Part shown: positions 36,581 to 45,517 of the stretch, in pieces | How the letters are laid out: every line of letters starts with the position of its first letter | How positions within the stretch are numbered: the stretch's first letter is position 1 | Assembly (NCBI RefSeq): GCF_000193635.1 | Contig: NZ_AEKT01000009.1 | Location: 62,001-126,000, forward strand | Source of the DNA: Weissella cibaria KACC 11862 | GTDB taxonomy: Bacteria > Bacillota > Bacilli > Lactobacillales > Lactobacillaceae | Direction of reading: 5' to 3' | DNA length: 64,000 bases | Notes under the pieces: generated by a model | The model's database searches: none | Seen by the model: the letters and a program-made list of their open reading frames with translations, nothing else | Told to the model about the DNA's origin: nothing | Program-made: the position numbers and the translations under genes

Positions 36581-36841
36581 GTCGTCGCGTTGCGACGAGG
36601 CATGGGGTTTGGGTGGGGCGTCGCTCCGTCTAGCTGCATTAGAAGGCTGGGACACGGTCCCAATCTATCTAAGTGCTTACCCATTTTGGCCTCGAAGCGA
36701 GTCCAAAATACGCAACCACTAAGATTTCTTTGGTGCCGCTACCTCCCTCGAACGCCTACTAATGCCGCAAGAACTCCACAACACCCCACCCAAACCCCAT
36801 ACCAGCAGCCAAGATGTGCTCTATCTGTTCGATAGTCATCC
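36577..36841 (-). repeat. Structured element A2 (minus orientation), family of four
   Basis: Reading the minus strand: GGATGACTATC (36841-36831), TTGGCTGCTGGTATGG (36812-36797), a perfect 17-bp stem (36800-36784 with 36618-36602), an inner GCATTAG/CTAATGC stem (36636-36642 with 36759-36765), two hairpins (TGGGACACGGTCCCA near 36648; CTCG-CGAG inside TTTTGG/CCAAAA near 36694), and a 3' hairpin TCGTCGCAACGCGACGA followed by CACAGACACAAC. Ends match B2 closely; stems do not. Confidence 0.72.
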
Positions 36842-37070
36842 TCAATTATCAAGCATTTTTACGATTTAATTGTTTGTTTCACCAAAATTGACGGAAAAAT
36901 ATGGGCCGTCACATCTCAGCCAAAATTGCCCCCAAAATATACGTCAATCGGATACGTAATGACTACTATCGATTCCGTCAAGATGCTTTCATAATCAGGC
37001 ACTGTTCCTCGTTAAGGTTAACTTATGTCCAGCTTTACCCATGAATGAAACGCAATAAAATTACGACTAT

Positions 37071-37293
37071 CTCGGCTGCCGGCATGGTGGTTGGGGCGTG
37101 ACGTAGCGATTCGCCTGGGTGAACTCACAAGTTCGGCCGACCGCCGGTTAGATAAGGAAATGGGAGCCAAACCCTTAGCACAATTATTTGGGAGCTAGCC
37201 GGTGCTCGCGCCGGCGGAGTTTACCCAGGCGAATCTTTGGCGAAGTCACGCCCCAACCACCATGCCTCGTGCGAAAGCACGACACACTCACGC
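37071..37293 (+). repeat. Structured element B2 (plus orientation), family of four
   Basis: Begins CTCGGCTGCCGGCATGG (37071). A perfect 22-bp stem joins 37081-37102 and 37245-37266; a further stem joins 37108-37126 and 37217-37235 with one G-U pair on the plus strand. Inside is a GCCGG-CCGGC hairpin at 37197-37214. A hairpin CGTGC-GAAA-GCACG (GNRA loop) follows at 37268-37281, then ACACACTCACGCC. A possible promoter (TTTACC, 16 bases, TAAAAT) lies at 37035-37062. Confidence 0.74.
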
Positions 37294-37301
37294 CAATTTA
37301 A

Positions 37302-37335
37302 AAACGAGGTCTAACCACATCGGCTAAACCTCGTT
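37302..37335 (-). terminator. Terminator of codA
   Basis: AACGAGGT / ACCTCGTT stem followed by TTTAAATT on the minus strand. Confidence 0.85.
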
Positions 37336-37342
37336 CTGCTAT

Positions 37343-38584
37343 TTATTCTGGTAATGTAACCGTCACTTCAGCTGGCTTGGTTTCGACCAAGACATTTCCG
37401 TTGTGAACGGAATACAACAGTTCAGCACGTTCGTTCAAAGCATCGTACCAGTTCTTGGCGTTGAAAATCAAGAAGTTCGCTGGCTTGCCAACTTCAATGC
37501 CATAACTGTCTTGCACTTGCATCGTACGCGCACCATTCTTAGTAATAAAGCGGTACGAATTCATGATTTCTGTGTAACCCATAATCTGCGTTGCATGCAG
37601 TCCCATGTGCAAAACATCCATCATGTTACCGTTACCCATTGGGTACCAAGGATCCTTAATGTCGTCTTCACCAAAGGCCACGTTAATACCCTCAGCGTCC
37701 AATTCCTTCACACGCGTCAAGCCACGGCGCTTTGGATAGGTATCAAACCGACCACCGAGGTACATGTTAATCAATGGATTTGAGACAAAATTGATATCAG
37801 CCATCTTCAACAAACGCATCAACTTGTAAACATAGGCATCATTATATGACCCCATCGCTGTGGTGTGCGAAGCCGTCACTTTTTCCTTGAGACCCGTTTC
37901 AAGTGCCAACGTCGCCATTGTTTCCAAACCACGTGAAGCTGGATCGTCGATTTCATCCGTGTGGGCATCAACCAACAAACCATACTTTTGAGCCACTTCA
38001 AAGGCAAAGTGCAATGATTCAACCGAGTATTCACGGGTGAATTCAAAGTGCGGAATCGCCCCGATTGCATCAACACCCATTTCAGCGGCCTTGATCATCA
38101 ATTCTTTACCACTTGGGAATGACAATATGCCTTCTTGTGGAAATGCCACCAGTTGCAATGTCATCCATGGCTTTACTTCTTCACGAACTTCCAGCAACGC
38201 CTTTAAGGCCGTTAGATTAGGATCCGTCACGTCGACGTGTGAACGCACGAATTGCAAACCATGAGCTGCTTGAATACGCAACGCTTGGATGGCCCGTTGC
38301 TTCACATCTTCATGTGACAACGTTTCCTTGCGATCTGACCAGATGCGAATCCCGTCGAACAAGGTCCCTGTTTCATTCCATTCTGGGTCACCGGCTGTCA
38401 TGGTTGAGTCCAAGTGGACATGGGGGTCCACAAATGGTGGCACCATCAACTTACCGGCTGCGTCGATCACTTGCTCATCGGCTACCGCTTCTAAATGATT
38501 GGCAATGGCGACAAACTTGCCATCAACCACACGGACGTCTTGGGCTTGGTCCGCATTTTCAATAAATACTTGCTTAATGAGCAT
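37343..38584 (-). CDS. codA: Cytosine deaminase-type amidohydrolase
   Basis: Metal-dependent amidohydrolase that most likely deaminates cytosine to uracil. The metal and active-site blocks follow the CodA pattern: VDPHVHLDSTMTAGDP, RSHVDVTDP, VDAHTDEIDDP, TASHTTAMGSY and FGEDDIKDPWYPMGNGNMMDVLHMGLH. 413 residues. It starts at the ATG 38584, with an extended -10 (TGGTATACT) upstream near 38623. The cytosine permease gene lies about 5 kb away on the same strand. A related deaminase specificity (isoguanine or creatinine) is possible. Confidence 0.9.
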   Translation of the reverse strand: MLIKQVFIENADQAQDVRVVDGKFVAIANHLEAVADEQVIDAAGKLMVPPFVDPHVHLDSTMTAGDPEWNETGTLFDGIRIWSDRKETLSHEDVKQRAIQALRIQAAHGLQFVRSHVDVTDPNLTALKALLEVREEVKPWMTLQLVAFPQEGILSFPSGKELMIKAAEMGVDAIGAIPHFEFTREYSVESLHFAFEVAQKYGLLVDAHTDEIDDPASRGLETMATLALETGLKEKVTASHTTAMGSYNDAYVYKLMRLLKMADINFVSNPLINMYLGGRFDTYPKRRGLTRVKELDAEGINVAFGEDDIKDPWYPMGNGNMMDVLHMGLHATQIMGYTEIMNSYRFITKNGARTMQVQDSYGIEVGKPANFLIFNAKNWYDALNERAELLYSVHNGNVLVETKPAEVTVTLPE

Positions 38585-38727
38585 TTTTCTTCCCCAATTA
38601 ATTCATGTTGTTAACTTTCAGTAGAGTATACCATATCGGACACCTGCCTCGACAGTCATTTCACAAATGATTCCTTGCATTCACCTAGCAGTTCGGACAC
38701 AATATGGGGTAAAGGGGGAAATATCTT

Positions 38728-39777
38728 ATGTTAAATATTGCTTACGTTGGTTTTGGTAAGAGTACCAACCGTTATCACATTCCCTACCTGATGCAACGGC
38801 AAGACAAGTTCCGAATTACTCGGGTTGTTACGCCAACACTTGGCAAGCGCCCTGCCGAACAGCAAGCACTTGAAGCAACAGGTACTATTTTCTCAACTGA
38901 TTTAAACGACATCCTTGCTGATGACACCCTCGATTTAGTCGTAGTCGTGACACCAGCGCCGGCACACTACATCACTGCCCGCCAATTGCTTTTGGCTGGT
39001 AAAAATGTGATTGTGGACAAGCCGATGGTTGAAACATTAACCCAGGCGCAAGAACTAGTTGATATCGCTCGCGAACGCAACTTATTCTTCATGCCTTTCC
39101 AAAATCGACGCTTTGACAGTGACTTTTTAACGTTGCAACACGTCTTAAATGCCGGCTATGTGGGCCGACCAATCGAATTAGAAGTGCATATGGACCACTA
39201 TCGACCTAATAGTGCGACAACCACTGGCGGTCCCATCGACGGTGCTTGGTACGGTCACGGTGTTCACTTAGTTGACCAAATGATTGCCCTGTTCGGTAAG
39301 CCAACCAGTGCGACCTACGACTTGCGGGCAACTCGTGAACTCGGTGCTAAAATAGATGACCAATTTGAAGTGAACCTCCACTACCCAGATGCATTTAAGG
39401 CCACTGTCCAAGCAACTGAACTCGCGACGGTCGCCTACCCGAAATGGGTGCTGCATGGTACCGCTGGAACGTACATTAAGTACAACATCGATCAGCAAGA
39501 ATACGACTTGAAGGTTGGCATCATGCCGGGTATGCCAGGATTCGGGGATGATGCGCCCCAAGATTATGGCCAATTAACCTACTTCAACCCAAGTGGTGAT
39601 CGCATTGAAAAGGTCATCCCCACCATTCACGGTGACTACGGCCGCATTTACGACGCTGCCTACGACAGTATCGTAAATAACGCACCAAAGTTGATTTCTG
39701 ACAGCCAAATGCTAGCTGTTATCGAAATTTTGCAAGCAGGGTTCAACGAACCAGCACCACATATCGTCCAATTCTAA
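38728..39777 (+). CDS. Gfo/Idh/MocA family oxidoreductase
   Basis: NAD(P)-dependent sugar or inositol-type dehydrogenase; the substrate is unknown. Residues 1-120 form a Rossmann domain (LNIAYVGFGKSTNRYHIPYL, then VVVVTPAPAHY and VIVDKPMVETLTQAQEL, the last being the family EKP motif as DKP). The C-terminal alpha/beta domain carries NRRFDSDFLTL and the GAWYGHGVHLVDQMIALFG active-site region with His. 349 residues. GGGGGAAA precedes the ATG. Single gene on the plus strand, ended by the terminator at 39782. Confidence 0.92.
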   Translation: MLNIAYVGFGKSTNRYHIPYLMQRQDKFRITRVVTPTLGKRPAEQQALEATGTIFSTDLNDILADDTLDLVVVVTPAPAHYITARQLLLAGKNVIVDKPMVETLTQAQELVDIARERNLFFMPFQNRRFDSDFLTLQHVLNAGYVGRPIELEVHMDHYRPNSATTTGGPIDGAWYGHGVHLVDQMIALFGKPTSATYDLRATRELGAKIDDQFEVNLHYPDAFKATVQATELATVAYPKWVLHGTAGTYIKYNIDQQEYDLKVGIMPGMPGFGDDAPQDYGQLTYFNPSGDRIEKVIPTIHGDYGRIYDAAYDSIVNNAPKLISDSQMLAVIEILQAGFNEPAPHIVQF

Positions 39778-39781
39778 CGGC

Positions 39782-39818
39782 AAAAAAGCACTCCGCAACA
39801 TAATGCGAAGTGCTTTTA
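39782..39818. terminator. Bidirectional terminator
   Basis: AAAAAGCACTCCGCA / TGCGAAGTGCTTTTA stem between convergent genes, with T runs on both strands. Confidence 0.92.
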
Positions 39819-39821
39819 TTT

Positions 39822-41192
39822 TTAATACCAGTTATTTTGTGCGCGGAAATTAATCGCATTGTCGATCGAACCGTAACGATCGTTGATGTAGTTCAACATC
39901 CCCGTCGTTTGGGTTTCAACTGAACCGGTACCCCAAGCATTCTTGGTTTGTCCAAGGCCTAAGTAGCCATTTGGTGAAACCGCATCTGGGTTACCACCTG
40001 ATTCAGGCAAAACGATATTGTTCCAAAGCGCATCAGTTCCACCAGCTGCGATAAATTGATCGTAAACTGATTGCGTTGCGGCTGTTGTATCAGCGGTTGC
40101 TGTTTGAACAGGTGCTACTGCCGTAGTGTCAGTATCCGCTGACGTCGTATCTGAAGTTGCCACGGGCGTCGTTGTCGTATCAACTGCTGCTGATGCGTTA
40201 ACACTCGTCAATTGTGCAACAGCATCTGAAACAGCTGCTTGTTGGACAGGCGTTGCACTTGCCAAAGTCGTCTCAGTTGCAGCCGTTGATGTCACATCTG
40301 AACTAGCCACGGCAGTCGTCGTGTCATCAGTAGCTACAGCACTATCAACCGTTGTATCGTTAGCGTCGGCTGATGATGCCGCAGTTGCAACTGATGAGGC
40401 AGCACTAGCTGTTGACCCTTCAGTTGCCGCTGAGCTTGCCACAACAACTGGCGTTACTGACGCCCCGGCTGCTGGCACAACTAGCACTTGGCCAATTGAC
40501 AACATTGCCAAATCCAAAGTTGGATTAGCGGCCGTCAAAGCAGCTACGGTCACACCATTGGCCGCTGCAATACTTGAAAGCGTATCACCATCGACCACCG
40601 TGTAAGTCCCCGTTGTCGCCGTTGACTTAGGCGCTGTTGATGTCATTTGCTCCAACGCTGCCGATTCGGCGGGCGTTACTGGTGCGGCTGACACACTTGC
40701 CGCACGCTTTTCAGACGCTGACGACGCCGCAACTGATGTCAAAACATCGGATGCTGAACTAGCAGCTGCCGTTTGTTCAGTCGTTGCTGACTTAGCGGCC
40801 TTAGTTGACGTCGCTGAGTCTGACGTTGCTTCTGATGAAGCAGCCACGGTTACGACTGGTGCGGCTGAATCAGAACTAAAGGCCACTTGCATCTCTGATG
40901 CAGGTGTCGTTGCCTTCGCTGCGGCATGCTTAGCCGGCGTCTGACGTTGTGGCATCGCTGCCCCAGCGCGCTTCACAATCTTTCGAGCCACATCTGACGT
41001 TGTGGTCACACCACGTGCTTCTGTTGACTTCTTGCTTTGTAGCAAACTAGACAAGACGGGAATTTTTGTCTCAGCGGTAATATCACTTTGCTTCTTAACG
41101 GCGTGCTTAATAGCATCCATGTGTGCGACCCCACTCACACCCATAGCACCTGCGACTGCTGCAATCACACCTGCTTTTGTCTTTTTATTCAT
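39822..41192 (-). CDS. Secreted LysM protein with transglycosylase-like C-terminal domain
   Basis: Cell-wall hydrolase, probably acting on peptidoglycan glycan strands. An N-terminal signal-like segment is at residues 8-22 (AGVIAAVAGAMGVSGVAH). One LysM domain lies near 197-242 (YTVVDGDTLSSIAAANG, LSIGQVLVVP). Around it are long Ala/Ser/Thr/Val-rich linkers. The C-terminal 85 residues form a lysozyme-like lytic transglycosylase region: IVLPESGGNPDAVSPNGYLG with the catalytic Glu, then GLGQT and RYGSIDNAINFRAQNNWY. 456 residues. It resembles LysM/SLT muramidases common in lactobacilli and Weissella. Confidence 0.9.
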   Translation of the reverse strand: MNKKTKAGVIAAVAGAMGVSGVAHMDAIKHAVKKQSDITAETKIPVLSSLLQSKKSTEARGVTTTSDVARKIVKRAGAAMPQRQTPAKHAAAKATTPASEMQVAFSSDSAAPVVTVAASSEATSDSATSTKAAKSATTEQTAAASSASDVLTSVAASSASEKRAASVSAAPVTPAESAALEQMTSTAPKSTATTGTYTVVDGDTLSSIAAANGVTVAALTAANPTLDLAMLSIGQVLVVPAAGASVTPVVVASSAATEGSTASAASSVATAASSADANDTTVDSAVATDDTTTAVASSDVTSTAATETTLASATPVQQAAVSDAVAQLTSVNASAAVDTTTTPVATSDTTSADTDTTAVAPVQTATADTTAATQSVYDQFIAAGGTDALWNNIVLPESGGNPDAVSPNGYLGLGQTKNAWGTGSVETQTTGMLNYINDRYGSIDNAINFRAQNNWY

Positions 41193-41268
41193 ATACCTTT
41201 TCCTAACCTACAAAATACACTCTCTTACTTACATCAAGTATATGACGAATATCATTTTTAGTGAAGCC

Positions 41269-43347
41269 CTATTTCCGAGGTTTGGGATTCAACTTAAAGC
41301 CATAAAAGGTACTACCCTTGTATGTTTGCTTGGCCAACTTCCCTACTGCCGTATAATCTTTACCCCGTTTTGATTTAGCCGCAAAACTAACTTCTTCGCC
41401 AGCCAATAGTTTCGCGAGCTCGTCATCCGTAAATTTATGCCCGCTCCATTCTTTGGCAAACGTGATTTCTTCACCATTGAAGGTGCCAGTTGTTTTCTCG
41501 CTAACCTTGCGCACGGGCTTGGGTTTTGGCGCCCCCAATGTTGCTTGCAATGCCTCGGCGTTCGCCACCATAATCGGCATATCATGATCAACCACTTGTG
41601 TCACTGATTCCAGCAACTTGTCCATCGTCATTTTAAATTCGCCCACTTCGTCCATCATTTCAAACAGACGCTTGGTAATCTTCGGCGACGCAATCCAAGT
41701 CCCTTTCACCATGACCGCTGACACATTACCCGTTTCCGTTAGTGTCAACTTACCACGAGCCTCACGCAACATCGCTTTTTGACCCTTACCCATGTCGGAT
41801 AACGTCGACACACGTGTCGCTCCAGTACCAACATTATGCTTTTCCAAGTACGCCATAATCCACTTCGTCGTGGGTTGCTGTGGCTTCTTGTTGGCGCCTT
41901 CATGAATGTACGGATCCGCCATTGGTCCCAACACGCCCGCATTTTCATCCTCATCGTCATCATCAACGCGTGTGGCGGCAAATGAATCATACACCAACTT
42001 AAAATTCAGTTGAATTGGCACATTGAACGCTGTTTTAAAACTTGGGTAATCGGCCAAGTCGGCCGTCACGTGGTCATACACGTAATCTTCCGCCAGCATC
42101 GCCAAGTAGTTCTTCGCCAGAACTTCATAAATCGCCATCGCACTGTCGCCGTACTTTTTCAGACTTTGTACATCAGCTGGCACATTGACACCCGGCCGGT
42201 TCGCCCCGTGGGATCCTTGTGGCTTCACGTGCGTTGACCGTGGTTGCCGGTGTGTCAACAAGCTCGTATCAACCCCCACCAACTTGGCAATCCGGTCGAC
42301 CAACGGGAGCAGTTCATTGAATTGCTCCGGGGTAACCGTCTTGTCTTCGGTACGGGGGTACGACACCACTTGTGCTTCGTACATTTTTTGATAAGTCGCC
42401 AACACTTCCTTTGACGCATACCCGCGCGGTGCCAACACGGCGGCCAACCCCGCCAAGTCTAGCAAACGTCCTGGTGCTTGGGTCCGAGTTTGGTGCTTTT
42501 CGTGTGCCACCGCACTACTGTGATACTGGGCCATATCTTGTTCGGCCGCGGCCTTGTTCGGAAATCGCCATGGTATCACGTCGCCATCTTTTGTCACGCG
42601 ACCAAACACGTGACCAGCTGGGTCCTTGAACTTCACTTCATAAAAAGGGGTTCGAACATAGTTTTTAATCGCTTCTAGTTGTTCATAGATTTTCCAAACG
42701 ATGACCGACTTCAACCGGCCTTCGCGGGCGACGACCTTATAACCAGCTTTCTTGGCGGATGTCGTCGCAATGCGCGTTAATTGCATCGACATAAAGTCCC
42801 AACGGTTACGACTTTCACCCTTCAAGTAAGCACCGTGTTGCCACTTATCTGTCACATCCGTTAATTGTCGCATCGCCGCCTTAATACTCTTAGGTGATTC
42901 ATCCATAAAATTGGCGCGCAGGACTTGGCCGTGCCAGCCAATGGCATCAATTGCTTCCCAGGCCAATAAATCACCTTCACCAGATGGATCCGTGTCGGTT
43001 GCAATAACCAAGGCGTCATACCCCTTCTTCGACTCAGCCTTGATTTCATCCACAATTTTCTTCGTTGATTCCGACTTACCCGTCCGCAAGTTACGATTAC
43101 GAATGTACGTCCGTTGCCACTTGAAGTCGCTAATCTGCCAAGGCATGTACTTGAGTGTCCACGACTTGTAGGCCTTTTGCAACTCAGCTGGCACCATTTC
43201 TTCTGGTTCTTTCAACGTCATGACGTGGCCACGGAGGTTTGTAATATTGAAGTTATTGCCTTCAAACTGACCGACCTTCCCGCCAAGTGCTTTGACGAAA
43301 TTTTGGGCAGCAGATGGTTTCTCAGTAATAATTAAATAGTTCGCCAT
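41269..43347 (-). CDS. topB: Type IA DNA topoisomerase III
   Basis: Single-strand passing topoisomerase. The Toprim domain starts NYLIITEKPSAAQNFVKAL and has the metal-binding VIATDTDPSGEG (D118, D120, E124). The active-site Tyr is Y330 in VVSYPRTEDKTVTPE, and RGYASKEVLATYQKMYEAQ precedes it. The C-terminus has one topoisomerase-type repeat (TFNGEEITFAKEWSGHKFTDDE) rather than zinc fingers. 692 residues. Enzymes of this kind occur both in chromosomes and on plasmids or integrative elements; no mobile genes lie nearby. Confidence 0.93.
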   Translation of the reverse strand: MANYLIITEKPSAAQNFVKALGGKVGQFEGNNFNITNLRGHVMTLKEPEEMVPAELQKAYKSWTLKYMPWQISDFKWQRTYIRNRNLRTGKSESTKKIVDEIKAESKKGYDALVIATDTDPSGEGDLLAWEAIDAIGWHGQVLRANFMDESPKSIKAAMRQLTDVTDKWQHGAYLKGESRNRWDFMSMQLTRIATTSAKKAGYKVVAREGRLKSVIVWKIYEQLEAIKNYVRTPFYEVKFKDPAGHVFGRVTKDGDVIPWRFPNKAAAEQDMAQYHSSAVAHEKHQTRTQAPGRLLDLAGLAAVLAPRGYASKEVLATYQKMYEAQVVSYPRTEDKTVTPEQFNELLPLVDRIAKLVGVDTSLLTHRQPRSTHVKPQGSHGANRPGVNVPADVQSLKKYGDSAMAIYEVLAKNYLAMLAEDYVYDHVTADLADYPSFKTAFNVPIQLNFKLVYDSFAATRVDDDDEDENAGVLGPMADPYIHEGANKKPQQPTTKWIMAYLEKHNVGTGATRVSTLSDMGKGQKAMLREARGKLTLTETGNVSAVMVKGTWIASPKITKRLFEMMDEVGEFKMTMDKLLESVTQVVDHDMPIMVANAEALQATLGAPKPKPVRKVSEKTTGTFNGEEITFAKEWSGHKFTDDELAKLLAGEEVSFAAKSKRGKDYTAVGKLAKQTYKGSTFYGFKLNPKPRK

Positions 43348-43401
43348 AAGTCCCTCGCTTAATTGTCATCCCGTATTTTCGCTAAAGCTCTATTATAGAC
43401 G

Positions 43402-43440
43402 AAAAAAGGCAACCCGCCGATTTGTAAGCAGGTTGCCTTA
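43402..43440 (-). terminator. Terminator of codB
   Basis: AAGGCAACC / GGTTGCCTTTTTT stem with a T run on the minus strand. Confidence 0.9.
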
Positions 43441-43450
43441 ATGTTTTCTA

Positions 43451-44800
43451 TTACTTTTTAAGTAGCTTAGCCGCGATGTAATAAATAACACCCGTTAATG
43501 CCATCGCTACGAATGTCACACCAATTGTTTGACTGATGATATCAACTGACTTCAAACCGAAGTACAAGGCAATACCAATCAACCAAGCACCGATAGCCAA
43601 CCAGTTCAAGCCACCATTGTACCAGTACTTACCGTCAACCTTCGTGAATTCTGACAACTCATATTGTCCCTTACGAATAAAGAAGAAATCCACCAGGAAG
43701 ACTGCGATTTCTGGACCCAAGAACATACCAATGTAATCCAAGAACAAAATGAAGGCATCCAAGAAAGTGGCAAACCACAATGGAATGAATGACACCAACG
43801 TTGCACCAATCGTGACAATCCACAAAGCAGGTGTCAACTTCAACTTGTGCCACATATTGGTCAACGCTGACCCAGCCGCCATCAAGTTAACCGCGTTAGC
43901 CGTTGTTGACGTAATCACAATAACTAACAAGGCGATAATCCCCAAGCCTAGCTTTGACGCAATCGTTGATGGATCTGAGTCGTTTGGATCAAACGCGTTG
44001 TTCATCAAGGCCGTTGCGATCGTTGCCGTCAAACCAATGAAGGCAAACCAGAATAGCCCAATGTTAGCACCCAAGAATGACCAACCCGTTGCCCCTGACT
44101 TACGCTTCGTGAAACGTGAGAAGTCAGATGATGCCGTTACCCAGGCCAGGTTAAAGGCGGCCAAGATATCGATTGCAGCCCCTGATGAGATACGCACCTT
44201 TGCTGGTGGCGTCCAGGCAAAGATATCCGCTAATGACACGTGTTGGAAGACCACAATTGATTCCCAAATCACGAAAATTGCGACCAAGATAATCCCAATA
44301 CGTTCAATCATCCGGACCGAACGCTCACCCAATGAAATTGATGCCAAGTGCAACAATGACATGATGATAATCCCGATGACCAAACCAGCTTTGCCGCCTG
44401 CAGTATAGGCTTGCCAGCCAAACAAATCCTTGAAGATTACCGAAATTGAAATCGCAGCGATAAACGTATTTGCGGCAGCCCATCCAATAAATTGCACGAT
44501 GTTAATAATTGATGGTAAGAATGACCCACGCAAACCGAATGATGCACGCGTCAAGGCCATCATTGGCAACCCCGTTTTAAAGCCCATAAACGAAGCAAGT
44601 GCTAATAAGGCATATGACACCAATCCCGAAATAATCAAAGTCGTCGACGCAGTGTACATCCCCGCTGCGGCAATCACACCACCGATGTACCACGTCCCGT
44701 TGTTGGCATTGGCACCAACCCAAGTTGCAAACATATCCCAGTTTGACATTGTGCGCTTGTCAGTTGAAATCGCTTCAACTTGACCAAACTGCTTTTCCAT
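43451..44800 (-). CDS. codB: Cytosine/purine permease, NCS1 family (CodB-like)
   Basis: Proton- or sodium-coupled nucleobase importer with about twelve membrane segments. Family blocks: MSNWDMFATWVGANANNGTWYIGG, FIGWAAANTF, LAWVTASSDFSRF and DYIGMFLGPEIAVFLVDFF. The start is set at MEKQFGQVEAIS (44800), with GGAGGGG upstream, giving about 449 residues. With codA on the same strand it suggests cytosine salvage. The leader carries an attenuator-like terminator. Confidence 0.9.
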   Translation of the reverse strand: MEKQFGQVEAISTDKRTMSNWDMFATWVGANANNGTWYIGGVIAAAGMYTASTTLIISGLVSYALLALASFMGFKTGLPMMALTRASFGLRGSFLPSIINIVQFIGWAAANTFIAAISISVIFKDLFGWQAYTAGGKAGLVIGIIIMSLLHLASISLGERSVRMIERIGIILVAIFVIWESIVVFQHVSLADIFAWTPPAKVRISSGAAIDILAAFNLAWVTASSDFSRFTKRKSGATGWSFLGANIGLFWFAFIGLTATIATALMNNAFDPNDSDPSTIASKLGLGIIALLVIVITSTTANAVNLMAAGSALTNMWHKLKLTPALWIVTIGATLVSFIPLWFATFLDAFILFLDYIGMFLGPEIAVFLVDFFFIRKGQYELSEFTKVDGKYWYNGGLNWLAIGAWLIGIALYFGLKSVDIISQTIGVTFVAMALTGVIYYIAAKLLKK

Positions 44801-44833
44801 ATTCCCCTCCTTGCACCCAGGTATAAGGTAAAC

Positions 44834-44940
44834 AAAAAGGGCCACTCCGTTACAAAAATGTACAGAGCGGCCCACTAATAGTCTACAGTTATCCTAGGTG
44901 ACGCGCTCTTTGGCCAGTTCTCTGACTGACGGTTAAAAGA
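44834..44940 (-). promoter_or_regulatory. Attenuator-like leader of codB, possibly PyrR-controlled
   Basis: On the minus strand a stem-loop (44939-44906, with inner GTCAGT-CAGAGA-ACTGGC) is followed by a terminator (GGGCCGCTCTGT / ACGGAGTGGCCC plus TTTTT, 44873-44834), 33 bases before the codB ATG. The hexaloop CAGAGA agrees with the PyrR-binding loop CNGNGA, but the flanking stem does not match the usual consensus, so PyrR control is a guess. Confidence 0.55.
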
Positions 44941-44966
44941 ACTATTTATAATTTTCAACTTGGTCT

Positions 44967-44995
44967 ACTATACCGACCTTGGTTAACAGCGTCAA
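44967..44995 (-). promoter_or_regulatory. codB promoter
   Basis: TTGACG (44995-44990), a 17-base spacer and TATAGT (44972-44967) on the minus strand. Confidence 0.85.
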
Positions 44996-45021
44996 CCGTT
45001 TAAAGGGATAGTAAAAACCTT

Positions 45022-45067
45022 GTAAAACGTTTAACGTCGCGCTACTAGTACGGTAACGCGACGTTAA
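45022..45067 (-). terminator. Terminator after the small membrane protein at 45078
   Basis: TTAACGTCGCG / CGCGACGTTAA perfect 11-bp stem followed by ACGTTTT on the minus strand. Confidence 0.85.
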
Positions 45068-45077
45068 CTAATTTTTG

Positions 45078-45377
45078 TTAAATATGACCTGTAATGATAC
45101 CAAGTACCGCAAGTAACATCACTACGAATGACCCCAGCGTACCGATCAGCGCGACCCAAGTAATCCCACGTGGGACCGTCCAACCGTTTACGCCATCGTA
45201 ATCACGCCATGTTTTGCGCCCTTGGAAAGTGACAAACACGATAATGGCGAATACCGATAAGACGCCTTGACCAATCACACTTAGGACTTGTGGTAGTCCG
45301 GTTGGCACGACCGAAAACAATGTATAGTTTGCGACGGCAGCCAAGCCAACGACAATCGCTAATAATGCAGATGCCAT
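45078..45377 (-). CDS. Small membrane protein, unknown function
   Basis: A 99-residue protein with three predicted membrane segments (about 2-20, 28-49 and 72-96) and one charged loop (QGRKTWRDYDGVNGWTVPRG). I do not recognise the family. It has AGGGGAACTTGAG-type purine sequence before the ATG and its own terminator, which supports a real gene. Located between codB and mscS with no operon partner. Confidence 0.75.
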   Translation of the reverse strand: MASALLAIVVGLAAVANYTLFSVVPTGLPQVLSVIGQGVLSVFAIIVFVTFQGRKTWRDYDGVNGWTVPRGITWVALIGTLGSFVVMLLAVLGIITGHI

Positions 45378-45483
45378 CTCAAGTTCCCCTTTTCATTTCA
45401 ATATTGTTACATCTATTGTAACGGGCTTCACACGTCTGCGCACGCTAAAAAGCCAAATAACTTAAAAAAGGTTAGCGTTTAAC

Positions 45484-45516
45484 AAAAAACGGTAAACCCG
45501 CAGGCTTACCGTTTTG
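45484..45516 (-). terminator. Terminator of the MscS gene
   Basis: AAAACGGTAAGCC / GGTTTACCGTTTT stem with a T run on the minus strand. Confidence 0.88.
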
Positions 45517-45517
45517 A

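Noticed and set aside
41269-43347. Topoisomerase III as a marker of an integrated plasmid
   Set aside because: No conjugation, replication or integrase genes accompany it, and base use resembles its neighbours by eye.
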